Part shown: one piece after another, positions 1-5,611 of the stretch | Numbering within the stretch: position 1 is the first letter of the stretch | Layout of the letters: each line of letters starts with the position of its first letter | Position numbers and translations under genes: made by a program | The notes under the pieces: model-generated | The model's input: the letters and a program-made list of their open reading frames with translations, nothing else | Told to the model about the DNA's origin: nothing | Database searches by the model: none | Source: Bacillota bacterium | GTDB lineage: Bacteria > Bacillota > Clostridia > Peptostreptococcales > Anaerovoracaceae | NCBI GenBank assembly: GCA_017543805.1 | Contig: JAFYFK010000030.1 | Coordinates: 1 to 5,611, forward strand | Length of the DNA stretch: 5,611 nt | Direction of reading: 5' to 3'

Positions 1-587
1 CCGAGCTGCTTCTTGTATTCTGCCTTGAACTGCTCTGCCAGTTCCTTGAGGTCTGCCGCGGTAAGCTCTACGTCGAACTTTACGCCCTTCTTTGCCTTCA
101 TCTGGTCGATCAGCTGTTCGAAGTACTTCTTGCCGACTTCCATGACGACGTCGGAGAACATCTGGATAAAGCGGCGATAGGAGTCATAGACGAAACGCTC
201 AAACTTGGGATCCGGATTGCCTGCGATCATTGCGGCAACTACTTCGTCGTTAAGACCGAGGTTGAGGATGGTGTCCATCATACCCGGCATGGAAGCGCGG
301 GCGCCGGAACGGACGGAAACGAGGAGAGGATTCTCGAGGCTTCCGAACTTCTTACCGTTGAGTTCTTCCATAACAGCGACGTTCTTCATGATCTCAGCCA
401 TGATCTCATCGTTGATCTGGCGGCCGTCCTCATAGTACTGGGTGCAGGCTTCGGTGGTGATGGTGAAGCCCTGGGGGACAGGCAGGCCGATGTTGCTCAT
501 TTCGGCGAGGTTTGCGCCTTTGCCGCCCAGGAGGTTGCGCATCTTTGCGTTACCTTCCGAGAACAGATATACATACTTGTGGCTCAT
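1..587 (-). CDS. ppdK: Pyruvate, phosphate dikinase, N-terminal part (cut by the window edge)
   Basis: This enzyme interconverts pyruvate, ATP and Pi with phosphoenolpyruvate, AMP and PPi in the cytoplasm. In anaerobic clostridia it commonly serves PPi-linked glycolysis or PEP formation. The 195 visible codons begin MSHKYVYLFSEGNAKMRNLL and closely follow the nucleotide-binding N-terminus of the Clostridium symbiosum enzyme as I recall it. GGKGANLAEM (residues 21-30) contains Lys23, equivalent to the known ATP-site Lys22. SVRSGARASMPGMMDT (91-106) contains Arg93, equivalent to Arg92. The family is about 870-880 residues, so only the first fifth is present; the swivelling His domain and the PEP/pyruvate barrel lie beyond base 1. 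The ATG at 587-585 is chosen because it has an ideal ribosome site (AGAAAGGAG, 6-nt spacing) and matches the family N-terminus. The gene follows ecfT on the same strand but has its own promoter. Codons are biased to C-ending Ile and Asn, as expected for a highly expressed gene (inference). Confidence 0.96.
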   Translation of the reverse strand, partial: MSHKYVYLFSEGNAKMRNLLGGKGANLAEMSNIGLPVPQGFTITTEACTQYYEDGRQINDEIMAEIMKNVAVMEELNGKKFGSLENPLLVSVRSGARASMPGMMDTILNLGLNDEVVAAMIAGNPDPKFERFVYDSYRRFIQMFSDVVMEVGKKYFEQLIDQMKAKKGVKFDVELTAADLKELAEQFKAEYKKQL

Positions 588-593
588 GTATTG

Positions 594-602
594 CTCCTTT
601 CT
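594..602 (-). promoter_or_regulatory. Ribosome binding site of ppdK
   Basis: On the minus strand this reads AGAAAGGAG, ending 6 nt before the ATG at 587. It is close to the full anti-Shine-Dalgarno complement and fixes the ppdK start. Confidence 0.85.
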
Positions 603-654
603 TATGCGTCACATGTTTTTTTGCATGCTAAATATACTTTTTCACTAATTGAAT

Positions 655-683
655 ATTTTATCATTATATTGGGGATTTCGCAA
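655..683 (-). promoter_or_regulatory. Predicted sigma-A promoter of ppdK
   Basis: Read on the minus strand, a -35 box TTGCGA (683-678) is followed after exactly 17 bp by a -10 box TAAAAT (660-655). Transcription would start near 648, leaving a leader of about 60 nt with no room for a large riboswitch. The site lies in the AT-rich 112-bp gap after ecfT. The ecfS promoter has the same 17-bp spacing and the same -10 sequence. This is predicted by eye only. Confidence 0.6.
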
Positions 684-689
684 CGAAAT
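675..689. repeat. Perfect 6-3-6 inverted repeat over the ppdK -35 box
   Basis: ATTTCG-CAA-CGAAAT is a perfect dyad with 6-bp arms and a 3-bp centre. It covers the whole predicted -35 box of ppdK (678-683) and begins 10 bp after the ecfT stop codon. It could be a repressor operator, or a weak hairpin in read-through ecf mRNA. It is not followed by a T-run, so it is not a convincing intrinsic terminator. Confidence 0.4.
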
Positions 690-699
690 TAACTCGCGG

Positions 700-1530
700 T
701 TACACGAAAGGATTATAGTACCTGCCGTGGTTTACAAAGGCGGCAAGAGCAACAGAGACCAGCAGTATGACAAGGCCCAGGATCATTGCGCCGTAGTCCC
801 ACGCGCTGAAAGCCCTGTGCCGGTACCAAGTGCGCTTTTTGTTTTTGCCGAAGCTGCGCAGCTCCATGGCGTTGGAGATGATCTCTATGCGGTCCATGCT
901 TGACAGGATCAGCGGGATCAGAGTCTGCGAGGCGCTTTTGAGGCGATTCACCAGCGACGCTTTTTTGGACAGCTCAACTCCCCGCGCCTGCAGCGAGAGG
1001 GTGATGTCGTGGTATTCGCGCTGAATGTCCGGGATATAGCGCAGAGCCAGCGCCACAGCGTAGGATATCTTGTAGCTGACGCCGATGCGGTTCAAAGACG
1101 CCGCGAATTCGCTCGGATCTGTGGTCGTGACGAAGAGCAGAACTATGGGAATGGTCGCGAGATACTTAAGTATGACGTTCAGATGGTACAGCAGCTGCTC
1201 CTGCGTTATGTTGTAGCGGCCGGCTATGTGAAGGATCTCGTGAGCGGTGCCGTAGATCTCGGTGCCGTGCTGCGGGCTGAACAGGTAGATCAGCAGATTG
1301 TTGAGCATGCAGAACACAAAGGTGAACCACAGCATAAAACTGATGTCCTTAACCTTTATCTTTGAGATCTTGAACAGAACGACTGCCAGCACGAACAGCG
1401 CAAAGAGAAAGCGCGGGTCGAAGCTGCTCATCGCGCCGAAGGACCAGAGCAGCAGGCACACCAGCTTGGCGGCTCCCGTCATGCGGTGGACGGGGCTCGG
1501 GCGGTCTATGTAATTGAAGAGATTAGTCAT
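700..1530 (-). CDS. ecfT: ECF transporter transmembrane (coupling) protein EcfT
   Basis: This 276-residue protein is the membrane T component of an ECF importer (CbiQ/EcfT family). It joins the ATPases to the substrate-binding S component and transmits the ATP-driven movement. Hydrophobic segments lie at about 22-34, 40-54, 63-84, 117-135, 151-164 and 245-266. The cytoplasmic coupling region between the last two contains the hallmark SLQARG motif (179-184, Arg183) and a second motif, MELRSFGKNKKRTW (222-235), in the position where many EcfT proteins have a second X-Arg-Gly. The length is normal for the family. The ATG (1530-1528) overlaps the end of the ATPase gene by 8 nt (ATGACTAA), and GAGG lies 7 nt upstream inside that gene, indicating translational coupling. 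It is the last gene of the operon. No clear terminator follows, so some read-through into ppdK is possible. Confidence 0.93.
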   Translation of the reverse strand: MTNLFNYIDRPSPVHRMTGAAKLVCLLLWSFGAMSSFDPRFLFALFVLAVVLFKISKIKVKDISFMLWFTFVFCMLNNLLIYLFSPQHGTEIYGTAHEILHIAGRYNITQEQLLYHLNVILKYLATIPIVLLFVTTTDPSEFAASLNRIGVSYKISYAVALALRYIPDIQREYHDITLSLQARGVELSKKASLVNRLKSASQTLIPLILSSMDRIEIISNAMELRSFGKNKKRTWYRHRAFSAWDYGAMILGLVILLVSVALAAFVNHGRYYNPFV

Positions 1531-3235
1531 GGCCGCGCCTCGCTTTCCTGTCGAAATCGATAAAGCGCGCCGTAAACTCCCTGGGATCGTCGATGCCGCA
1601 AATGCGGGACAGATCGTACAGCGAAGTCTTTTTGAGGTTTGCCCTTTTTATGAGGTCCGGGTCACTGAGGACGGCTGCCGGGGTGTCGTCGGCCAGCAGA
1701 CGGCCTTCGGAGAACACCAGGGCGCGGTCGCAGTATTCGAGCATCAGGTGCATGTCGTGGGTGATCAGCAGCACGGTAATGCCTGAACGGTTGAGCTCCA
1801 CAAGGAATTCCATTATCTCCGTGTAACGGCGGAAATCCTGGCCTGCGGTAGGCTCGTCCAGCATTATCATCTCCGGCTCCAGAGACAGTATGGAAGCTAT
1901 CGTGACCCTCTTCTTCTGCCCGTAGCTGAGCGCCGAAACCGGCCATTCCACAAAGGGCGACAGGTTGCAGATGTCAAGGACTTTTTCAACGGCGCGGTCG
2001 ACCTCCTCCTGAGGCTTTCCGCGCAGGACCAGGCCGAGACCGACCTCGTCTTTTATAAATACCTTGGAGATCATCTGGTTGGGGTTCTGCATTACGTAGC
2101 CGATGTGCTCCGCGCGTTCCTTGATGCTGAGCTCCGCGGTGTCTTCGCCGAGGAAGCTTATAGTCCCCTCCTGCTGTTTTTCGAAGCCGCAGATAAGCTT
2201 GCACATGGTTGATTTTCCTGCGCCGTTGCGGCCCGCGATGGCGGTCATCTCGCCGCGCTTTACGCCGAAGCTTATGCCGCTGAGAGCCTGATGGCCGTTA
2301 GAGTAGGCAAAGCTGAGACCGCTCACGCCGAGCATAGTCTCCGCCTCCGGCGCCGCGGCGGGCTTTTCCACGCGGTAGAACCATTCGCGGACGCGCGCCT
2401 TGTCTGCCTCGTTCAGAATAAGTGTCTCTATATGTGCGGGCTGCATCTCCGGGGTCACGGAAACTCCCGCGTATTTAAGAGCCGTGATGTAAAGCGGCTC
2501 GCGTATTCCTGTTTTGATAAGAAGATCCGAGCACAGCAGTTCCGCCGGGCTCATGTCCGCTATTATGCGGCCGTCGTCCATAAGGACGACCCTGTCGATG
2601 TCCCTGTGAAGGACGTCCTCCAGGCGGTGCTCGATGATTATTACGGTCTTGCCGCTTTTGCGGCCGATCTCGTCTATAAGCTCGATGGCGCTCTCGCCGG
2701 TGGCCGGGTCGAGGTTTGCCAGAGGCTCGTCAAACATCAGCACGTCTACGTCGTCGACGAGGACGCCGGCCAGCGACACGCGCTGCTTCTGGCCGCCGGA
2801 GATCTCGTGCGGGGCGTGCGACAGATGCGTTCCCACACCGACGGAAGCCGCAGTCTCCGCGACAATGCGGCGCATCTCGTCCACGAGGACCTCGTCGTTT
2901 TCAAGGGCAAAGGCGATGTCCTCAGCCACGGTCAGCCCGACGAACTGGGCGTCGGAGTCCTGAAGAACGGTGCCTATCACCTTGGAACGCGAAAAGATGT
3001 CTGAATCCCGCGCCTCAACGCCTTTTATCTTCAGGCTTCCGGTGTATTCTCCGGAATACGAAAACGGCGCCAGCCCGTTGATGCAACTGGCAAGCGTCGA
3101 TTTGCCGCAGCCGGAAGGTCCTGCTATCAGGACCTTCTGGCCGGGAAATATATCCAGATCAATATCGTACAGCGTCGGCTCTTTCTGAACCGTGTACTTA
3201 AATCCGAAGTTTTTGAACGAGATTACAGGTTCCAA
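1523..3235 (-). CDS. ECF transporter double ATPase (two fused ABC domains with DUF3744-like linker)
   Basis: This 570-residue cytoplasmic protein fuses the two ATPases that drive an ECF importer, replacing separate EcfA1 and EcfA2. Domain 1 (about 4-235) has Walker A GPSGCGKST (39-47), Q-loop Gln92, signature ISGGQKQR (145-152), Walker B VLMFDEP (165-171) and switch His203. Domain 2 (about 301-530) has Walker A GRNGAGKST (335-343), Q-loop Gln383, signature ALSYGQKKR (435-443), Walker B MIMLDEP (456-462), D-loop AGQD (464-467) and switch His493. The linker, with IREPLYITALKYAGV (244-258), looks like the DUF3744 region typical of this fused subfamily (from memory). A tail of about 40 residues follows domain 2. 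All catalytic residues are present in both sites. The start is a TTG (3235-3233), 2 bp after the ecfS stop; an in-frame TAA at 3247-3245 excludes any earlier ATG, GTG or TTG start. No good Shine-Dalgarno precedes it, so translation is probably coupled to ecfS. Confidence 0.95.
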   Translation of the reverse strand: MEPVISFKNFGFKYTVQKEPTLYDIDLDIFPGQKVLIAGPSGCGKSTLASCINGLAPFSYSGEYTGSLKIKGVEARDSDIFSRSKVIGTVLQDSDAQFVGLTVAEDIAFALENDEVLVDEMRRIVAETAASVGVGTHLSHAPHEISGGQKQRVSLAGVLVDDVDVLMFDEPLANLDPATGESAIELIDEIGRKSGKTVIIIEHRLEDVLHRDIDRVVLMDDGRIIADMSPAELLCSDLLIKTGIREPLYITALKYAGVSVTPEMQPAHIETLILNEADKARVREWFYRVEKPAAAPEAETMLGVSGLSFAYSNGHQALSGISFGVKRGEMTAIAGRNGAGKSTMCKLICGFEKQQEGTISFLGEDTAELSIKERAEHIGYVMQNPNQMISKVFIKDEVGLGLVLRGKPQEEVDRAVEKVLDICNLSPFVEWPVSALSYGQKKRVTIASILSLEPEMIMLDEPTAGQDFRRYTEIMEFLVELNRSGITVLLITHDMHLMLEYCDRALVFSEGRLLADDTPAAVLSDPDLIKRANLKKTSLYDLSRICGIDDPREFTARFIDFDRKARRGHD

Positions 3236-3237
3236 TT

Positions 3238-3786
3238 TTATTTCTTAGAAAGGCTGTCCTTCTTGGGCTTGGCTGCGGAGTAAGCGACGCAGAGCAGCGT
3301 GCCTACGACCGCGGTGGTCACGGCGTTGGAAGCGGCCGCGAAGAGACCCTGGATAAAGACCTTGTTGGCGGGCTCAGCGTAAATTACGATGTCGAGCACC
3401 GGAGCGACTACTGCCCAGCCGATGAGGTTGGCGATTATCTGATAGATGTTGAAGGTTACGATGCGCTTGCCTGCGAACGGCTCGTTGATGATGTCTACCT
3501 TCTTCTGGCTGAGGCCCATGATGCAGCCTACGATGCCGGAGGTGATCACCCAGCTCCACCAGATCCCCCAGCCGAAGCTGAAATCGACCAGAGCATGTCC
3601 GATAAGGCCGGAGATGAGGGCGACGACCGGTCCGTAGACGACTGCCACGAGGGACAGCAGGCCGTACTGGATGCTGATGTTGGTGTTGGGAACGGGGCTC
3701 GGGATGGCTACGAACCTGCCGAGCACAAAGAAAAGCGCGGCACCGATGCCGATCGCTACGATGTCCTTAACTGAAAATTTCTTCAT
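3238..3786 (-). CDS. ECF transporter S component, UPF0397 family (putative riboflavin/vitamin-binding membrane protein)
   Basis: This 182-residue integral membrane protein is the substrate-capturing subunit of the ECF importer encoded with the next two genes. About six hydrophobic segments are visible, at roughly 9-28, 40-50, 52-68, 75-92, 114-136 and 144-170, with a Lys-rich C-terminal tail. The N-terminal stretch IGIGAALFFVLGRFVAIPS (12-30), followed by PNTNISIQYG (33-42), is characteristic of UPF0397/COG4720 proteins as I know them. The small residues in helix 1 (A11, G13, G15, A16, A17) fit the packing surface S components use against EcfT. NCBI commonly names this family ECF-type riboflavin transporter substrate-binding protein, but no riboflavin gene or FMN riboswitch is present here, so the ligand remains open. 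The ATG at 3786 has AGGAGTG 7 nt upstream (9 nt from AGGAG) and its own promoter. It is the first gene of the operon. Confidence 0.9.
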   Translation of the reverse strand: MKKFSVKDIVAIGIGAALFFVLGRFVAIPSPVPNTNISIQYGLLSLVAVVYGPVVALISGLIGHALVDFSFGWGIWWSWVITSGIVGCIMGLSQKKVDIINEPFAGKRIVTFNIYQIIANLIGWAVVAPVLDIVIYAEPANKVFIQGLFAAASNAVTTAVVGTLLCVAYSAAKPKKDSLSKK

Positions 3787-3793
3787 TAAACTA

Positions 3794-3801
3794 CACTCCT
3801 G
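3794..3801 (-). promoter_or_regulatory. Ribosome binding site of the S-component gene
   Basis: The minus strand reads CAGGAGTG, with the AGGAG core 9 nt before the ATG at 3786. It is a good Shine-Dalgarno site and supports this start. It is the only strong ribosome site in the ecf operon. Confidence 0.8.
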
Positions 3802-3837
3802 TTGTTAAAAAATAAGTGAAAATAAAAACACATCTGA

Positions 3838-3866
3838 ATTTTACCCCTATCTCAGAACGGATTCAA
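3838..3866 (-). promoter_or_regulatory. Predicted sigma-A promoter of the ecf operon
   Basis: On the minus strand, TTGAAT (3866-3861) and TAAAAT (3843-3838) are separated by exactly 17 bp. Each box differs from the consensus at a single position or two. Transcription would start near 3831, giving a leader of about 45 nt. That is too short for FMN, TPP or cobalamin riboswitches, and none of their core motifs is seen in it. Confidence 0.7.
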
Positions 3867-3867
3867 G

Positions 3868-3879
3868 CGACGTGTGTCG
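3868..3879. repeat. Perfect 4-4-4 inverted repeat beside the ecf -35 box
   Basis: CGAC-GTGT-GTCG is a short perfect dyad that starts 1 bp upstream of the predicted ecf operon -35 box. Its position fits a regulator site, but 4-bp arms can occur by chance. It is the only GC-rich patch in the upstream part of this AT-rich spacer. Confidence 0.25.
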
Positions 3880-3899
3880 AACAATATTCTAAAATTTTT

Positions 3900-3945
3900 G
3901 ATTTTGGAAAAATATTTTCGGAAAATCCTTGATTTTCGAAATAAT
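3900..3945. promoter_or_regulatory. Cluster of CodY-box-like dyads at the symporter promoter
   Basis: The best site, 3913-3927, reads TATTTTCGGAAAATC and matches the CodY consensus AATTTTCWGAAAATT at 12 of 15 positions; ATTTTC-G-GAAAAT within it is a perfect dyad. It is the right half of a 28-bp near-palindrome (3900-3927), built as GATTTT-N3-AAAA, a central TA, then TTTT-N3-AAAATC. A third copy, GATTTTCGAAAT (3931-3942), overlaps the symporter -35 box. The two direct copies are 31 bp apart, about three helical turns. CodY is a GTP- and branched-chain-amino-acid-sensing repressor of amino-acid transporters in low-GC Firmicutes. Assigning it here is inference, since no codY gene is in view and AT-rich DNA yields chance matches. 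Confidence 0.45.
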
Positions 3946-3957
3946 CTTTGCTAAAGT
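3929..3957 (+). promoter_or_regulatory. Predicted sigma-A promoter (extended -10) of the symporter gene
   Basis: TTGATT (3929-3934) is followed after 17 bp by TAAAGT (3952-3957), which is preceded by an extended -10 TG at 3949-3950. Transcription would start near 3964, leaving a leader of about 40 nt without room for a glycine riboswitch. The -35 box is covered by the third CodY-like half-dyad. The start codon at 4003 is preceded only by a purine-rich run (3979-3999) with a weak Shine-Dalgarno. Confidence 0.55.
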
Positions 3958-4002
3958 ACATAAAACGTTGTTTAAGACAAAAGAAAGAGAGAAGAAAGCA
4001 TC

Positions 4003-5394
4003 ATGAGTTTTATTGAAATCCTCGGCAAGATCGACGACTTCGTATGGGGTCTCCCGATCATCATCCTTCTGGTCGGCACAGGCATTTATCTCACTGTCGG
4101 CGTCGGCTTTATCCAGTTCAGCAGATTAGGCTTCTGGATGAAGAACACTCTGGGCAAGGCGCTCAAGGGCAAGGGCGAAGCCGGCAAAGGCGAAGTCACC
4201 CCGTTCCAGGCGCTGTGCACAGCCCTCGCGGCAACCATCGGGACCGGAAACATCTCCGGCGTTGCGGGCGCTATCGCGGTCGGCGGCCCCGGAGCGGTCT
4301 TCTGGATGTGGATCTCCGCCATCTTCGGAATGGTCACCAAATATTCCGAGGTACTCCTCTCCGTTAAATACAGGGAAAGAAACAAGCTCGGCGACTGGGT
4401 CGGCGGCCCGATGTACTACATCAAGAACGGCCTCGGCGAAAAGTGGAAGTGGCTCGCGTCTATCTTCGCGCTCTTCGGAGCGTTCGCGGCATTCGGCATC
4501 GGCAACTGCACACAGGTCGACGCGATGACCGGCGCGGCTTCCAACATCCTTCAGCTGTTCATACCGAACATCAACTATAACGTCACCAAATTCGTGCTCG
4601 GCGTCATTGTCGCGGTCATCGTAGGCTACGCCCTTCTCGGCGGCATCAAGCGCCTCGGCCAGATGCTGGAGAAGATCGTTCCCTTTATGGCGGTCCTCTA
4701 CGTCGTAGCCGGTCTTATAGTCCTTATCTTCAACATCGGCAACCTTCCGTCCGTTCTCGCGGCGATCGTAAAGGGCGCGTTCAACCCCTCCGCGGTAGTC
4801 GGCGGCGCGCTCGGGATCACAGTTAAGACAGCAATGACCAAGGGCATCGGCCGCGGCCTCTTCTCCAACGAGGCAGGTCTCGGATCCGCTCCCATAGCCC
4901 ACGCGGCGACCAGCAACGAAGATCCTGTCGAGCAGGGCCTCTACGGCATCTTCGAAGTATTCGCCGACACCATCGTGGTCTGCACCTTCACCGCTCTGAT
5001 CATCCTCTGCGGCAACACCGTTGACGGCATCACCTACGGGCAGAGCGCAGACTTCAACCTCACCATCCAGGGCATGGCCTCCACCCTGCCGCTCGGCATC
5101 GCAACCGTGGTCGTAGGCCTCTGCCTCATCCTCTTCGCCCTCTCCACCGTACTCAGCTGGTCTCTCTACGGAACCCGCTGCGCTGAGTTCGTATTCGGCG
5201 AAAAGAGCATCCGCATCTACCAGATCATCTTCTGCGTATTCATCGTAGCGGGCGGTTACATGGGCCTCGACGCTGCCTGGACCCTCGCGTCCATACTCAA
5301 CGGACTGATGGCGGTTCCCAACCTGATCGCCCTCTGGCCGCTCTCCGGAATGATCTTCAAGATGACAAAAGACTACTTCGCGAAAGTAAAATAA
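4003..5394 (+). CDS. Alanine/glycine:cation symporter (AGCS family)
   Basis: This 463-residue inner-membrane transporter takes up alanine, glycine or similar small neutral amino acids together with Na+ (or H+). It has the length and LeuT-like multi-helix hydrophobic pattern of the AGCS family (TC 2.A.25). The conserved core TALAATIGTGNISGVAGAIA (73-92) holds the unwound GTGN substrate and ion region. GGPGAVFWMWISAIFG (94-109) is the family signature. GRGLFSNEAGLGSAPIAHA (283-301) is the second hallmark. The N-terminus, with IDDFVWGLPIIILLVGTGIYLTV (10-32), aligns with the usual family start, so the ATG at 4003 is accepted despite a weak ribosome site. The gene is alone on its strand, divergent from the ecf operon, and ends at a strong terminator. 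Its codons favour ATC, GTC and CTC strongly, suggesting high expression. CodY-like sites at the promoter suggest repression in amino-acid-rich conditions (inference). The exact substrate (Ala versus Gly) cannot be read from the sequence. Confidence 0.95.
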   Translation: MSFIEILGKIDDFVWGLPIIILLVGTGIYLTVGVGFIQFSRLGFWMKNTLGKALKGKGEAGKGEVTPFQALCTALAATIGTGNISGVAGAIAVGGPGAVFWMWISAIFGMVTKYSEVLLSVKYRERNKLGDWVGGPMYYIKNGLGEKWKWLASIFALFGAFAAFGIGNCTQVDAMTGAASNILQLFIPNINYNVTKFVLGVIVAVIVGYALLGGIKRLGQMLEKIVPFMAVLYVVAGLIVLIFNIGNLPSVLAAIVKGAFNPSAVVGGALGITVKTAMTKGIGRGLFSNEAGLGSAPIAHAATSNEDPVEQGLYGIFEVFADTIVVCTFTALIILCGNTVDGITYGQSADFNLTIQGMASTLPLGIATVVVGLCLILFALSTVLSWSLYGTRCAEFVFGEKSIRIYQIIFCVFIVAGGYMGLDAAWTLASILNGLMAVPNLIALWPLSGMIFKMTKDYFAKVK

Positions 5395-5431
5395 CCCGGT
5401 TTTCCTCATCTCTTTTCAATAATCCAAATCA

Positions 5432-5459
5432 AAAACACCCGCCGAATGACGGGTGTTTT
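5432..5459. terminator. Bidirectional rho-independent terminator
   Basis: AAAACACCCG (5432-5441) and CGGGTGTTTT (5450-5459) form a perfect 10-bp stem around an 8-nt loop. The stem begins with an A-run and ends with TTTT, so it can end transcription from both strands. It sits 37 bp after the symporter stop and 14 bp beyond the stop of the convergent kinase gene. Confidence 0.88.
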
Positions 5460-5473
5460 GCTTGCCGGAATAA

Positions 5474-5611
5474 CTAAAGCACGGGAAAGTGCAGGGTGAC
5501 CTTGAACAGGTCGCCGTCTATGTCAAGTGAGAGGCTTCCGTTCTGAAGCTCCGTAAGGCTCCTGGCTATCGAAAGGCCAAGCCCGCTCCCCTCGCCGCTG
5601 CGGGATCCGTC
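5474..5611 (-). CDS. Sensor histidine kinase, C-terminal end (cut by the window edge)
   Basis: The last 45 codons of a minus-strand gene are visible, read from base 5611 down to a TAG at 5476-5474; the coding strand continues past the window. The peptide begins DGSRSGEGSGLGLSIARSLT. GSGLGLSIA (8-16 of the fragment) is the G2 ATP-binding box of the HATPase_c domain of two-component histidine kinases. The ending DIDGDLFKVTLHFPVL is the usual last beta-strand of that domain. The sensor part, the phospho-accepting His and any partner response regulator are outside the window, so the stimulus and targets are unknown. It is convergent with the symporter gene and separated from it by the shared terminator. 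Confidence 0.88.
   Translation of the reverse strand, partial: DGSRSGEGSGLGLSIARSLTELQNGSLSLDIDGDLFKVTLHFPVL

Noticed and set aside
205..903. Several short plus-strand frames opposite ppdK and ecfT
   Set aside because: None has a credible ribosome site or a recognisable product, and all overlap well-supported minus-strand genes or the AT-rich promoter gap.
2291..3004. A 237-codon plus-strand frame inside the ATPase gene
   Set aside because: It is a shadow frame: there is no ribosome site or recognisable domain, and the minus-strand frame has all ABC motifs in order.
3801..3809. Half of a BirA-like biotin operator (TTGTTAA)
   Set aside because: The inverted partner half-site is not found at the expected distance, so a single AT-rich half-site has no weight.
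3787..3900. Possible vitamin riboswitch (FMN or TPP) before the S-component gene; a CTGAGA string occurs on the minus strand
   Set aside because: The string lies between the -35 and -10 boxes and so is not transcribed from the predicted start. The leader is only about 45 nt, and no other conserved riboswitch segments are present.
3958..4002. Possible glycine riboswitch before the symporter gene
   Set aside because: The predicted leader is about 40 nt of purine-rich sequence with no paired structure, far shorter than a glycine aptamer.
4126..5409. A 427-codon open frame antisense to the symporter gene
   Set aside because: It follows from strong C-ending codon bias on the real strand. The peptide is rich in Asp, Glu, Gly and Arg with no domain, and the opposite strand encodes an unmistakable AGCS transporter.
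1..5611. A new multi-gene system, mobile element or CRISPR array
   Set aside because: Every coding stretch belongs to a known family. No transposase, integrase, phage gene, direct-repeat array or terminal repeats were seen.

Overview
The window looks like a chromosomal segment from an anaerobic, moderately GC-rich Firmicute, probably class Clostridia. The evidence is the PPi-dependent pyruvate phosphate dikinase, which resembles the clostridial enzyme as I remember it, a UPF0397-type ECF vitamin transporter with a double ATPase, an AGCS amino-acid symporter, strong Shine-Dalgarno sites, and sigma-A-like promoters in AT-rich spacers between GC-rich genes. This placement rests on protein resemblance and memory, not on a search.

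Layout from left to right: (1) minus strand, 1-587, the N-terminal fifth of pyruvate phosphate dikinase (ppdK), cut by the window edge, with its own promoter in the 112-bp spacer. (2) Minus strand, 3786-700, a compact three-gene operon for one complete energy-coupling-factor (ECF) importer: the membrane S component that binds the substrate (UPF0397 family), a fused double ATPase, and the transmembrane coupling protein EcfT. The genes are separated by 2 bp and then overlap by 8 bp. (3) A 216-bp AT-rich divergent spacer, 3787-4002, carrying back-to-back promoters and a cluster of AATTTTC/GAAAATT-type dyads that resemble CodY boxes. (4) Plus strand, 4003-5394, a complete alanine/glycine:cation symporter. 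(5) A strong hairpin terminator, 5432-5459, between convergent genes. (6) Minus strand, 5474-5611, the last 45 codons of a sensor histidine kinase.

Together, the S component, the two fused ATPase domains and EcfT would form a dedicated (group I) ECF importer for a micronutrient. The NCBI family name suggests riboflavin, but nothing in this window proves the substrate. The symporter is transcribed divergently and brings in small neutral amino acids with Na+ or H+. The two transporters share only a control region, not an obvious pathway.

I see no mobile element, CRISPR array, RNA gene, integration site or novel multi-gene system. The most useful non-coding observation is the CodY-like dyad cluster placed against the symporter promoter.
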